Under the pieces are notes generated by a model. That model was not told the origin of the DNA. It did no database searches and worked only from the letters and a program-made list of their open reading frames with translations. The position numbers and the translations under genes were made by a program. Shown one piece after another: positions 10,309-21,092 of a stretch of DNA of 64,000 nucleotides. Location: contig JAJEKV010000001.1 in the NCBI GenBank assembly GCA_021234155.1, positions 25,285,189-25,349,188 on the forward strand, given 5' to 3'. This stretch comes from Isoetes taiwanensis. Lineage: Eukaryota; Streptophyta; Lycopodiopsida; Isoetales; Isoetaceae. Numbering within the stretch: position 1 is the stretch's first letter; every line of letters starts with the position of its first letter.

Positions 10309-11573
10309 CACAAGGAAAAGCCGCTTCTAATTCTGATATCCAGCGACGGATTCAGATACGGCTATCCATGGAAGGTTGCGACCCCAAACATCGAGAGGAT
10401 AAGGCAAAATGGAGTAGAAGCATTTCCGGACCGCCGTATTTAGAGTCCGGGATGTGGTATTTCCGGACCTTTTTTGTGGTATTTCCGGACACCCGTTATC
10501 AGCCACTGTAACTTCACAGTTTCAAGCTCAGAATCAACTGTTTTGGGGCATTTTTGGATCAATCCGGCTCTATCTGGGCTCAAATCGCTTCCTCTCTTCA
10601 TCAAACTAACGTTAAAGAGACAAACAAAGTGATTAGAAGGGCTTTTGAAGCAGCTCAAGCCGTCCACGGAGCTGCAAGAACAATCCGACCAGAGATTTCA
10701 GCTCCGCCGCGCAGTTTCGCGCTTGGTTTTTGGCCAGAAATACCACTTTTTGGTCGGAAATACCACTATTTTGGCTGGAAATACCACCTTTTTTGGCCGG
10801 AAATACCATCTGGCTGATAACGGATGTCCAGAAATACCACCAAGAAAGTCCAGAAATACCACATCCCGGACTCTAAATACGGACGTCCTTTCTTTCAGCA
10901 TTTCCTGGTCTAATTCCTGTGTTTCCGACCATGACATTCCCAAATCACTACTCCATAGCCACCGGATTACATCCGCCATGGCATGGAATTGTGGCGAATT
11001 ACTTCAGAGATGGGGATGGGGATAATTTCAGGGTCGGAAATGTGGACCCAAAATGGTGGCTGGGAGAACCGATCTGGCAGACTGCAGCCAAGCACAGGCT
11101 TATATCCGCCACAATATACTGGCCTGGATCTGAGGTGAAAAAAAACGGATGGACCTGCCCTGCTACATACTGCCCCAAATATAACATGTCCACGCCATTC
11201 GAAGATCGGGTCGATTACGTTTTATCCCTCATCGATCTGCCAGTTTCTCAGCGCCCTGATTTCGTCGCCTGGGCAGCGGAAAAGTCCAAAACGGAGACCA
11301 TTTGAAGGTACTTGAAGGAGGATCTGCCGGATCGGCTCCACTACTCCGACAGCGCCCGGATCGCTCCCATTGTTGGATTGGTTGCAGAGGGCTACAACGT
11401 CGAACTCACCCGATCTGGTGCCACCAAGGCCTGCGCTGGTAGCCATTGCTACGATAACGCCTACTTTTCCCTACAATATGATGGTTTCCATCCTTGGTAT
11501 TTCTGGTGCCCCCAATAATGGTACCCTCGGATTTTCCCAGAATTTGCTTCTGGCTGCTGCCTCCTCGTCTTAG
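10309..11573 (+). pseudogene. Nucleotide pyrophosphatase/phosphodiesterase (ENPP-like) pseudogene
   Basis: ENPP family proteins hydrolyse nucleotide phosphodiester and pyrophosphate bonds using two metals, and plant members are secreted. Coding begins near 10309 with LILISSDGFRYGYPWK (metal-binding Asp), continues to NGVEAFP at 10427, is split by a transposon, and resumes at 10906 with GLIPVFPTMTFPNHYS (Thr nucleophile) and GLHPPWHGIVANYF. It then runs through WWLGEPIWQTA, WPGSEVKK and VDYVLSLIDLP to about 11270. From memory of plant homologues, about 100 residues with the second half of the metal site (around the usual DPDHQGH and GDHGM) are missing. The frame then has TGA at 11303-11305, continues YLKEDLPDRLHYSD to CYDNAYFS, lacks roughly 25 residues, and ends YNMMVSILGISGAPNNGTLGF. 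N-terminal exons are not found upstream. It is clearly non-functional. Confidence 0.85.
10428..10896. mobile_element. Mutator-like non-autonomous element (about 469 bp) in the ENPP exon
   Basis: The ends are inverted repeats of about 78 bp: CCGTATTTAGAGTCCGGGAT near 10434, its reverse complement near 10862-10881, and a matching GTTATCAGCCA/TGGCTGATAAC pair further in. The 9-bp AGCATTTCC occurs at 10419-10427 and 10897-10905. Removing the element and one 9-mer restores the reading frame NGVEAFP-GLIPVFP, which confirms the duplication. Nine-bp duplications and long TIRs are typical of MULEs. The motif GGAAATACCAC or its complement recurs about eight times, mostly near 10735-10862. The right end carries 8 extra bases (TTTCTTTC) beyond the TIR. 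Confidence 0.88.
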
Positions 11574-11576
11574 CAC

Positions 11577-11682
11577 AACTTAAGTGATAGTGATGATGAT
11601 GGAATTTTAACGTCCACGCGAAGTCATCACTTCAATAAGAATCACCCACTTCAATAATAACAAAAAAAATTCCAAATTTATG
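11577..11682 (-). repeat. LINE/SINE family 3' end with (ATC)n tail
   Basis: On the minus strand GCGTGGACGTTAAAA (about 11594-11608) is followed by a CATCATCATCACT tail. Only about 50 bp of element body can be suspected on the right, so this is a very short 5'-truncated insertion or a remnant. Confidence 0.5.
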
Positions 11683-12984
11683 TACTACAAGAAATTTATC
11701 GCGGCGGCCAAGGCCGCCGCGAACATTTCTCTTCGCTGAACCACTTGCTGGTTTGAATTGTGTATGTCGAAATGGCATGGAAGCCATACTTGAACATGCA
11801 AGATGTTCAAGTTCTAGACCTACCAACTAGAGTAAATGGATCTGCAAAGGTTGAACTAGTTGTAATAGTAAACCACCTCTATATATTTGGTAGGACCTTC
11901 TGAACCAACTAAATGAACCCAACCTCAAGAATTTTATTATGCCAAGTTTATTGGGCCAGACTTAATAGGGTTGTAGAACTTGCATACTATCTCCATGACT
12001 TGTAGCTAGCCTAATAACATAACCTATTATTTTGGCATGCTTCCAATAATTGAGGATCACAAACCTTCATTCCTTCTATCCATCTCAACATAATCTATAT
12101 TTCTCTTCGCATACTGCTTCCACTAGTTGTGCTAGCCTCAGAACAGAACTGATTATTATCTATACCATCATAAATATTTCTCTTTGTTACCAACTCAATT
12201 GCATTGGTTGGAGTTAACATATACATATGGACCTTATAGTTGTACTTGACTAATAATTTAGACAACTACTCGATGTTCTATAACCGAACTTCGGTAATAA
12301 CTTAGGCAACTATACAACATTATAAGCTAGAATAATAATAATGTAAAAGCTTGCCCACAAACCACAAGCGAGGTCCAGCCCAATCCAACTGACAAACTAA
12401 ATAAAAGCTACACTTATGGTGTAAAAGGCCAATCCAATTTTCTACATAAAAGCTACACTTGATGGTGTAAAAGGCCAGTCCAATATTTAATATCAACATA
12501 GCCATCACATAACGTGGTAACAACTATCAAACCATCCATTGCCTCTAATTCTAAATGCACTAATTCCTCCTATAAACATCTCCATGGCTGGGGTCTTCTA
12601 ATAAATCTAGATATTTTTTATTGTTTCGAAGAAGAACTGGCACCCTTCAAGGCCCTCATACGATGATTGCACACTTAAGCTTGATGGAATGTTCATCTAC
12701 AGAAATAAATGACGAATTTACTTTGGTGTAAAAGCTTCACACCTAGGCATATTTAAGAATTTGATCATCAATTTATTTTGATTAATAATGCCAGCTAGTT
12801 TTGTTGATTAGTACCTGGAGGCTGGGATTTTAAACAGCTAGGCTTGTGATTGTCCTTAAAATTCAATTAAGAATAATTCATACGCAATAAATAAGTCAAT
12901 AAGTATCCTATCCTACGTGGTCGGCAAACTGTTCTACTGCATCCCATTGTAAGGTGTTCCTTAAAGTGTCCAGCAAACTGCAGC

Positions 12985-13165
12985 ACATAAGCTGATATTT
13001 TCAGTTGTCTTTTTTTTCTGGAGCATTTGTTTAAGAGATTCATTAACCATAAGCTCTATAACCATAGCCAGGGTACCATAAGGACCATCAGAGATACTAT
13101 AAAAAACCATAACACCAATATCCAGAAATCGTTCTTCAATATCTATATTGTCAATCAAACACTTA
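12985..13165 (-). pseudogene. Captured exon of a plant Raf-like (PB1-type) MAPKKK kinase domain
   Basis: The minus strand reads IGVMVFYSISDGPYGTLAMV then IELMVNESLKQMLQKK. In plant Raf-like kinases the same place in the N-lobe reads approximately 'HPNVV.FYGVV.DGPGGTLATV.E.MVNGSLR.VL.KK', so the order DGP-GTLA-V-E-MVN-SL holds over 35 residues. The frame is preceded by AAG at about 13166, which could be a 3' splice site, and ends at a T/A-rich run with no catalytic loop following. It lies inside the CACTA element, so it is probably a transduplicated gene piece. It encodes no working kinase. Confidence 0.6.
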
Positions 13166-13764
13166 ATATGATAGAAATTATAATTCAATGAGCAAATAAA
13201 GATCTTAATGTGAAAGATCTTTTATATTAGTACTGATGGCCCTGCACATTATAAGGGGTAGATAAGTAGTAGAGTGGAACGTAGTAAGTGAGCAACATAC
13301 GACATTCAACTGATGTTGAGGAACCTTGATGCCTGCAAACATCTGAAGAAACATCAAAAGACACCTTTATAAATGAACACAGAGCATAAGAAAGACGTTG
13401 GGAAACACAACTGAAAATATCTAGTGTCGAAAATTAATGATGCTTATCATTGTAGATAGTATGCCTGCAACTATGCTTGGAATGTCAAATTGAACAGAAG
13501 CTTACCATGAATTGGAGCTGTCCAACAGTGATGTACAATTATGAAATTCTTGTTGTGCTTCTACACTTAAAACAGTCAGAATGCTTGCTCTTGCTTCATA
13601 ACTTTTCCCAGTGCCTCAAAACTATCAGCTGAGTTGCAGGTTGCTTAACCGATAGCTTTGCACTGTCAAAGGCCATAGCTTTTGTGTCATTGCTTTCTTA
13701 TCTCTACTACAGCCATCATTTACTTGCTGAATCTTAAAAGCTCCATAACCAAAACCTTATCTTT

Positions 13765-13945
13765 GCATCACCGTTTTTCTTAACTTTATTCTAATGCATT
13801 TAGAAATGTGCTCCGTCTCTACATCTTGCGTGTCCTAATCATAAAACCTTCATGTTTGCATCACCGTTTTTCTTAACTTCATTCTAATGCATTTAGAAAT
13901 CTGCTCCATCTCTACATCTTGCGTGTCCTAATCATAAAACCTTCC
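13765..13945. repeat. Tandem duplication, about 93-bp unit, two copies
   Basis: TTGCATCACCGTTTTTCTTA starts at about 13764 and again at about 13857. Both are followed by the same ~90 bp (ATTCTAATGCATTTAGAAAT, CTACATCTTGCGTGTCC), with four or five substitutions. It is inside the CACTA element. Confidence 0.8.
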
Positions 13946-14554
13946 GGAAAATCATTTTCCTAAATGTGCACATGCTCTAACCCTACTATTTTTTACATCA
14001 ACCATTCTTTTTAACCATTATCTCCGTCCACCGTTATAGCAATCAGTTCACAGCCATAACATAGCTTACCAGCACTGGACGGAATAGATTCAATTGTGGG
14101 CAGCAAAAATAGTCCGGCAACTATATCAGAAAAACTCCAGTTTCTCGCCTGCCTTAACAATGTTATGGCCTGCCTTTACAATGCTCCAAAACAAAACTCG
14201 TTCCCTTCATCCTTGAAATTGAAAGGATATTAGTTCAGCTCAATGCAACTCATACGATGCAAAATGTTTCTTACAGGCTTAGATTTGTGCTTGGGCAGGA
14301 AAAACTTTGCCGGGCCTTGAATCGAGAAGGCTTTTTAGAGGTCTGATAATTCTCAAAATCCCATTGATTTTTCTGTTTTGCCATAGAAGCTTCAACTTTT
14401 TGCAAGTATTTCACTCCGCAAATTACTTGAGGCTTCATTGCCAAAACGTTTAGATTCGTCCATGCTCTGCTTAGGGCAATGACGTGGATCGGAATACTCT
14501 CACAAGAAAAACCTAAATCTACAGCTACTACCAGACTGAAGTAGACGGATTTAC

Positions 14555-14660
14555 CTGGTTTCTTTGTTCGAAATCAAACTGCTCGACGATCGACGATCTG
14601 CCAGGCTCCAGTTGCAAGGCGGCAAACGATCCATCGATGGCAGCATTCCATTGGGCATTC
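14555..14660 (-). other. Possible first exon inside the CACTA element
   Basis: The minus strand has ATG near 14650, an open GC-richer segment (MDRLPPCNWSLADRRSSSSL in one frame), and a consensus donor CCAG|GTAAAT at about 14554. Base composition differs from the AT-rich surroundings. It might be a second captured gene fragment; product not recognised. Confidence 0.3.
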
Positions 14661-16158
14661 TTGGGCTTTTCGTCTTGCAATTTTTAGGCACTTTTTTTAT
14701 CCTCTCTTAATATTTTTTCCCCCGGACAAACTTAAGAGACGTGTCAACTAGATGAGAAGGAATATAGAATAATATTCTTAAAGCATCTTGCCCATAGCAA
14801 TTATATAGTTTAGATATTGTATTCTATCCGGTTTCTTATAATGGACTTTTTTTTGTTTTGAAATAACCATACCGCTAAATCTCTAATTGCTCTCCAATTG
14901 ATAAACCAACTTATAGATGTCTAAATTTTGTGGGTGAACATGACATCAAGACAGTGTGTCGTATTCTTTTAGCAAACATAGAGGAGAATGAAAGACTCAC
15001 ACACTTATTTGGAGAATAAATCGATTTTCATAATAATAAAATTGTTCTTTAAGTTTGTGCTCAGTATAATATGTAGATTACTCTAACATGCTTTAAGATG
15101 ATAAACAAATGATAGACCCAAATGTAAACTATATATTCCAACATATGCAATCTAATAAGCAATGATATGGCACATGTGTTGTGATGTGGTATTTGTAACT
15201 ATAAAATGATTTCTCTTTGCAAGAATAGTTTTGAGCGAATGAAATTAATACATTCCATGTAACTCGATTATGGTGAATGCATCTATTGTATTAGAGTCAA
15301 TTAAACTTTTTGTGTTGTAATGGACATCTACCTATCTACATGTACCGCGACTATTACAATTCACATTCTATACAACTTTTAATGTTCTTAACATTCAGTT
15401 TTAACATCATATTGTCAAACCAATTTGATATCACCAGGTTTCTTGCATTTCTCTCTTTGCCATCTTTCAAATTTGGCAAGGTATTATAAAATGCCTTGAA
15501 TTGGGTAATATGTTCGAGAAAAACAGTGTGAGAAAACATCAACCTATGCGTTGCAAAGCAAAATCGGTCTCATATATACTTTGCAATATCATGCCCCTGA
15601 AGGAGTAACTCATCATTAAAATGTCTACCATTAAAGAACTAAATTGCAACCTCCGAGCTCAATTGGGGCCCTATATATGTTTCCTAGAGTTGCTTTGGCA
15701 TTTTTGTAGTGCTAACTTTGATGCAATGCCTCCACAATACAGCGCCTGTTGTGTCACTACCAGCACATACCGACTGCAACCAAAAAATAAGTAAGCTTGA
15801 GAATGTGATTTCCTGTGTCAATATCAACATATAGCAGACATGACTGCAAGCATATAAACTGTGTGATACCATTGCAGAGGTTATCTTTTATTTTATAATG
15901 AGAGTACATATGTTTAATCTGTCATTAACATCAACTGTATCATCCAATGCAAGTTGGAGTTGACAGAACTTAAAGGCTTTCTATTTGCATAAACGACCGA
16001 GCTATTTCCGTATAATTTCTTCATTTAGCTCTCTAAGCAACTACAGTATTATAATAGTAATATTGCAGTCACGTGTGTTCTCAATGCTTTTCTATTTGAA
16101 TGCTTACACTTAGCAACAGGTTTAGTCATCTTACCCTCTCCATAAATGTTCGTACGGT

Positions 16159-16680
16159 TTGCTTCACCTTAGTATACATATAAGGCAATGATTGATTTAT
16201 ATCCAATTTCATGCAATAGGTCGAGATACATTCTGACAAGACAGATCTTTGAGGCCTCAAAGGCCATAATCGATTTGTATCCAATCTCATGCAATATGTT
16301 GAGATATATTCTGATAAGGCAGATCCGTGAGGCCTCATTGAGTATATTCCACTCAACAACCTTGACCATTACCAGGGTGCAATGTGAGAAGATGAAAAAT
16401 CCAGGAAAAGCGATTCATGGATGTGATTCATGGTCTAACTATAGAAAATGTTTTGCTTCACCTTGATATCCATATTGAGGCAATGATCGATTTGTATCCA
16501 ATGTGTTGTAATATGTTGAGATATATTCTGACAAGGCAGACTAGCCTCAATGAGTATATTCCACTCAAAACCTTGACCATTAACCATTGTGCATTGTGAG
16601 AAGATGAAAAATCCAGGATAAGTGATTCATGGTCTAACTGTGGACAATATTTCCAGTAAGTAGAGGTAAAGGGCAGGCGA
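16159..16680. repeat. Tandem duplication (about 290-bp unit) with an internal 81-bp duplication
   Basis: Unit A starts TTTGCTTCACCTTAGTATAC (about 16159) and unit B TTTTGCTTCACCTTGATATC (about 16449). Both run through GATTTRTATCCAAT, GAGATAYATTCTGA, CCTTGACCATTA and GAAGATGAAAAATCCAGGA. Within unit A the segment from GATTGATTTATATCC to GAGGCCTCA is itself doubled (16190 and 16270), so the minus strand shows RICLIRIYLNILHEIGYKSI and then KICLVRMYLDLLHEIGYKSI. No known protein repeat was recognised. It is inside the CACTA element. Confidence 0.75.
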
Positions 16681-17044
16681 TTCATGCATGTAATTCATGG
16701 TCAGGTAAATTTGAAGATGAGATTCAAGCATGATTTATGGTTCTGGCTATTAAACTCCACTGCAAAATTCACTGATCTTGGGTGCTTAGCTATCTCTTGC
16801 AAATTCACAGCGCGGTTAATCTGGGTGTGTCTTGGCTGGGTTTAGATTACAGGATAAATGATATTATTCCTGCAAAATAACTTAGAAAGGGTAATTGGTC
16901 CATTCTGGAAACTCTGCAATTGTGGAGCTCTGTTCTTTTCGTTGGTATTATGATTTGGGCGCCAGAAGCAAGGCAAATTTTGCCTAGTTGCAGAGCATAA
17001 ACTCAAGAATAGAGTAGTTTACAATCAGTCCTTCATGCCCTTAC

Positions 17045-18150
17045 ATGGAGCAGGGATGGCATTGGCATATAAAGACTCCAAAATTACCACTATCGTCTGT
17101 CTATGGCAGGCTTGATCAGCACTGCATTCATAACTCGATAACATCTTTGCAACAATGTTGGGCGAGATTTCAATTGCCATGGGTTCGGTGTCCAAATAAG
17201 CAGTGGGAAACTTCAGATTTGTTGGTTTCGGCTAGGCTCGGATTATGGAGAGTCTGAGTTGGGAAAGGTGCGTGCTTCCCGCATTCGAGCTGGCCTCTCT
17301 AATTTCTACGCTACATGGAATGAAAATGGTGTGGTTTTGTTGTCGCATTGCTTGCCGGGCGAAGCAAACATTCATGAAGATTTATTATCTTGGTGAAGGC
17401 AATTGTAAGGAGCTCTTCTCTCGCCATAGCCGAAGCTCTAACAAACATGCCGATCTTTATCATTTTTGACATTTTTATTGGGGTTATGCAATTCTAAAGC
17501 AAGGGCTGCAGCTACAAGCTCGGCTACGCCCTATGATTTAGCCATGTCTAGGAAGCGCATCTACATATCGAAAAGCAAAATGATTCTTCTATAAACATGT
17601 GGGTTCAATTTGTCCTCGGTTTGTGCTTTTTATGCTTTGGTGGACTAAGCTCGGGACGATTCCTCCTAGGAACAGGTTCTGTTTCTTCCGTTATTCTTTC
17701 TCATAAGTGTTGCTAGCTTAATGGATCCGGATATGGTTTAAGCCCTACGCAAAGCTTCCTGGTTTGGCCTCAAGCGTGTTATGTCCAGCTCTTTGAACAC
17801 CGCTTTGCTTCGGACAATAATTTGTGCAAAAGTCTCATAAGGGGATTAACTATGTTTTCATTCTAAGCCGGCACATGTAGACCTTGCGGTATTTGCCTAA
17901 GGAAGAGAAGTTGGGCATCCGGGGTGCACCTTGGGCTTAAGCCATTTCGGACATCCTACTCAATGCTTGAATTCTTATTCGCATTCGGGGAGGAGATTGA
18001 AGTTTCGAACCTGGATAAAGGACACATGCTTCTAGTTTTACATAAGATTGGTAAAAGCATCGCAATTGTTTTTTCAGACCGCAATTGTTTTCTGAAAAAT
18101 CGGATTATCAGGTGTGTTTACATGTATCTAACCTTTTGTTCTTAAAGTCT
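17045..18150 (+). other. Long AT-moderate stretch with scattered open frames, unassigned
   Basis: Plus-strand open segments occur at 17045-17257, 17245-17469 and 17924-18145, separated by stops. Composition is less AT-rich than in neighbouring DNA and frame-to-frame continuity hints at a decayed protein. No motif could be matched, and in particular no CACTA transposase (TNP2-like) motif was seen. Confidence 0.25.
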
Positions 18151-18452
18151 TTACTCAACCAGGATCACAAATCCACCATTTTGGTAACATTTTCTTTAGT
18201 TGGTCGAATCATACAATTGAGCTTTGATTATGACTGGATCAAACGCAGGTTGTTTGATATATAGCATATTTTGCATTAGTTTGATGATTCTCTATAGTCG
18301 TTATGATCAGCAACCTTCTATCCTGCAGGCGCTGAACGCACGGTGAAGAAATGCAGGTTCAAATCCTGCATGTTCTAGCTTAAAATAGACAAGACGGGGA
18401 AGAGAAACGTTCGCGGCGGCCGCTAGGCCGCCGCGATAAGTTTCTTGTAGGA

Positions 18453-19100
18453 TATAATTTGTATAACATCTAACTTTGGTTTACTTTTGTTACATGCGTT
18501 CCGGCAATTTGGCACTCATTTTATATTATTATTTGAGGCTCAAACATAATATATAGTAATTTATTGGAGCATTTGTTATCTTAAAGGCCCTACTGTAGTT
18601 ATTTTTTTCTGGCATGGAGTCTCTCGGTCCAATTTTCCTGCTACAAGATGCTCAATAACAATTTTAGAAGTTGGTAGGATGGTGTTTTACTTTTATAAAA
18701 CTGCCAGATGCTAAATCGTTTCAAATAAAAAAGGGAATATATAGGAGCTGAATTATCAATTTTGATTCATGCTTATAAACACTTTGCAAAACAAAACTAT
18801 TTAAAATATGCATAAGTTGCCTCATAAACTTCTCGGCCAGGTCTTCCTCAGTCTGAGCATCTACACAATTAGCAAGTTGCTAGATCTTCACTTTAGAATG
18901 CACTTGGTCCGAGCCACTATTCATACGTGGTCATGGAATAATACCTTAGATATAACTTGGATTGTTGGGTAGTTTACATTCTCCTATACCATATGATATG
19001 AACAAATATCCATCATATTGTATATGACCCACCCCTGCGAAATATTCTCTTGCTTGGTTGCTAGTAAACCTTGCTTTCTTTGGTGGTCCTTTTGCATTGA
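18453..19100. other. No gene seen
   Basis: AT-rich flank of the CACTA element with no repeat or coding signal that can be supported. Confidence 0.4.
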
Positions 19101-19107
19101 AAAGTAT

Positions 19108-20128
19108 TCCATCGATCCGAGCCCTTGGATCGAGATTCTAGAGGGGGCGAGCATACATGTCTCGCATGCATGCATTGCATGCCTTCTCTGATTGGAAGAT
19201 TGCTATATTAGGCGAGGATCTTCATCAGCGTCTCATCGGCGCTTCCTCTTCTCTCTCAGCAGTACCTTATTCTCTCTTCTTTGAAACCATGCAGGGGAGG
19301 GGCTTCTCCCTGCTTGGATTGACCAATTTGGCGTTTCTTTCATGCTGTGACATGTCCTTTCTCGGCCGTGCCTCTTCTTTAGCCATAATCCTTTGACCTT
19401 CATCCTCGATCCCGTTTTGATAAGGAAGTTCTCTTCTATTCGGGAGGTTGTTGTCATTTTCATGCGAGCCCCATTCTAGAATTCCATCGATCGGAGCCCT
19501 CGGATCGAGATTCTAGAGGGGGCGAGCATGCATGTCTTGCATGCATGCATGCATGCATGCATTGCATGCCTTCTCTAATTGGGAGATCGCTATATTAGGC
19601 GAGGATCTTCATCAACGTCTCATCGGCGCTTCCTCTTCTCTCTCAGCAGTACCTTATTCTCTATTCTTTGAAATCCACCCTTCCCCCCTTAATTGTTTAA
19701 TGTATTTGTCGCCTGGCACGCGTGACCAGCCCCTTTGCTTTGTTGTCGCGTGGCACGCGTGATCAGCCCCTCCACTTTGGGAGGTTTGTTTTGTCACATC
19801 TGTTCTAGTGTCGGTGATGTGCAGGTACAGGTTAGCAAGCGGCAGCAGCAGCAGCAGCTTCGACTTCTCCATTCGTGGGTTTTTTAGGAGCGAATTCTCA
19901 GCTTTACATTTGTCCAAGCCCCTTGCCAGACCAAACATCTATTAGCATTGTATTTCATGGGGTCCAAGTTGTATAATTGGATATTCCCTTTATTTTTTTT
20001 CGTGGGTAGTTCACATGTGTGCGGCTATCCACTATCCACCATTGTAGAAAATCTGTTGAGATGAATGAGAAAACTATCTATCGGGAGGTTTTTGTCGTTT
20101 TCATGCGAGCCCCATTCTAGAATCATTC
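19108..20128. repeat. Direct duplication (about 170 bp, period about 375) with (GCAT)n tract
   Basis: ATTCCATCGATCCGAGCCCT (about 19107) and ATTCCATCGATCGGAGCCCT (about 19482) each open a block running through GAGGGGGCGAGCAT, GGCGAGGATCTTCATCA and CTCTCAGCAGTACCTTATTC. A third partial match (GGGAGGTTTTTGTCGTTTTC to CATTCTAGAAT) is at 20081-20122. The second copy contains an expanded GCATGCATGCATGCATGCAT tract (19536-19560). A smaller doublet (CTGGCACGCGTGACCAGCCC and GTGGCACGCGTGATCAGCCC) is at 19712-19769. Short open frames here are repeat by-products. Confidence 0.75.
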
Positions 20129-20344
20129 TTAGTTGGAAACAGACAAGCTTCCTTACATTTTTTTTTTATATATATAAAACATCAATTAGGTTGATTGTCC
20201 CTTTTGTTTACTAGGGTGACCTATGCCCAACATTCCAGTTATAGGCTTCTGTTGGTGCATGTAAATTTGTTTGAAATATTCATGTGAGCTCAGAAGTGAT
20301 TTGTGGCCTACTATATATGCCAACTCTAGCAATGAATTTGGATT

Positions 20345-20638
20345 GTAAGCCATGATCCAAGTACACATCCGAGTTTGCGGGTTCAACCTGGCCAATATCG
20401 ATCTAGTAATGGGGACCTTAAAAATCCATTGCCCAAGGTCATGGGTCAAGTACGACCAACGGGTCCTGTAGTAGAGATCTTAAACCTGCCATATGTTCTC
20501 GATAATCACATCCAAAGCAACTTCTAGCATATCGCATCTAGGTAGTGGATTGACTTCCATGTGACTTCCATGTACTGTACTTATGATGTGATGATGAAGA
20601 GAATGACGTCCCTCAATATCAATAAAAAAAAAAGGGAA
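20345..20638 (+). mobile_element. tRNA-derived SINE, copy B (5' end degraded)
   Basis: It aligns along most of its length to the copy at 4078-4400. A B-box-like GCGGGTTCAACCTGG (about 20377) is followed by shared words (CTAGTAATGGGGACCTTAAA, CCTGCCATAT, GATAATCACATCCAAAGCA, TAGTGGATTGACTTCC) and the 3' end GAATGACGTCCCTCAAT, then an A-rich tail. The A-box region is not recognisable, so promoter function is unlikely. Confidence 0.6.
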
Positions 20639-20700
20639 AAATCCATGTACATATATATGTTGAAATTTGAAGGTTGAAAATAATTGAATAATGGCCTCCC

Positions 20701-20769
20701 CCACACACACACACACACACACACACACCCCCATACACACACACACAAATCAAAATTCAATAATTGAAT

Positions 20770-20848
<79 letters not shown>
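20701..20848. repeat. (AC)n microsatellite, two tracts around a duplicated linker
   Basis: AC tracts at 20701-20747 and 20774-20848 alternate with two copies of a 28-bp linker, AATCAAAATTCAATAATTGA then ATGGGACA (20748-20775 and 20853-20881). The pattern implies that tract plus linker was duplicated as a unit. Open frames of Cys/Val or Thr/His repeats across it are artefacts. Confidence 0.95.
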
Positions 20849-20853
<5 letters not shown>

Positions 20854-20897
20854 AATCAAAATTCAATAATTGAATGGGACATCTTGTTTTTTTAGCT

Positions 20898-21029
20898 CGG
20901 AAAAAAAAAAAAAAAAAATAAAATCAATAGACATTGGAAGTTCATGAATAACATATAAACCATTGAATATAGATATCGACTCAAACAAAGATTTCAAAAT
21001 TTTTTTTAACAAATTTCGATTTTTTTTTA

Positions 21030-21064
<35 letters not shown>

Positions 21065-21092
21065 GGAGGGGGGGAGGGGGAGGGGGATTTAG
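20898..21092. repeat. Homopolymer and (CTTTT)n-rich low-complexity DNA
   Basis: Poly(A) at 20902-20919, TTTTCTTTTC repeats and a T run at 21029-21064, and G-rich GGAGGGGGGGAGGGGGAGG at 21065-21084. Confidence 0.85.

Larger units (their letters stand above)
11683..18452. mobile_element. CACTA (EnSpm-type) DNA transposon, about 6.8 kb
   Basis: The left end TACTACAAGAAATTTATCG and the right end (reverse complement CCTACAAGAAACTTATCG) are matching termini of the CACTACAAGAAA type, each with one or two changes in the first bases. Immediately inside, both ends carry a GC-only palindrome CGCGGCGGCC...GGCCGCCGCG, with loop AA on the left (11699-11722) and CTA on the right (18413-18436), then GAAC(A/G)TTTCTCTTC. 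The TIR extends about 50 bp. Expected 3-bp duplications are not clear (ATG on the left, TAT on the right). No transposase domain was recognised inside, so it appears non-autonomous, with captured sequence and internal tandem duplications. Confidence 0.8.

Noticed and set aside
15684-15790. Cytochrome P450 exon suggested by CAGSDTTGAVLW on the minus strand
   Set aside because: The AGSDTT word alone is short, the surrounding helix pattern is absent, and no other P450 motif lies nearby.
18336-18375. Possible tRNA gene (T-arm-like GCAGGTTCAAATCCTGC)
   Set aside because: The T arm is perfect, but no matching acceptor stem, D arm or anticodon arm lies upstream. It is a B-box-like remnant at most.
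20480-20873. Open frames rich in Cys-Val or Thr-His across the AC repeat
   Set aside because: They are translations of the (AC)n microsatellite, with no other coding support.
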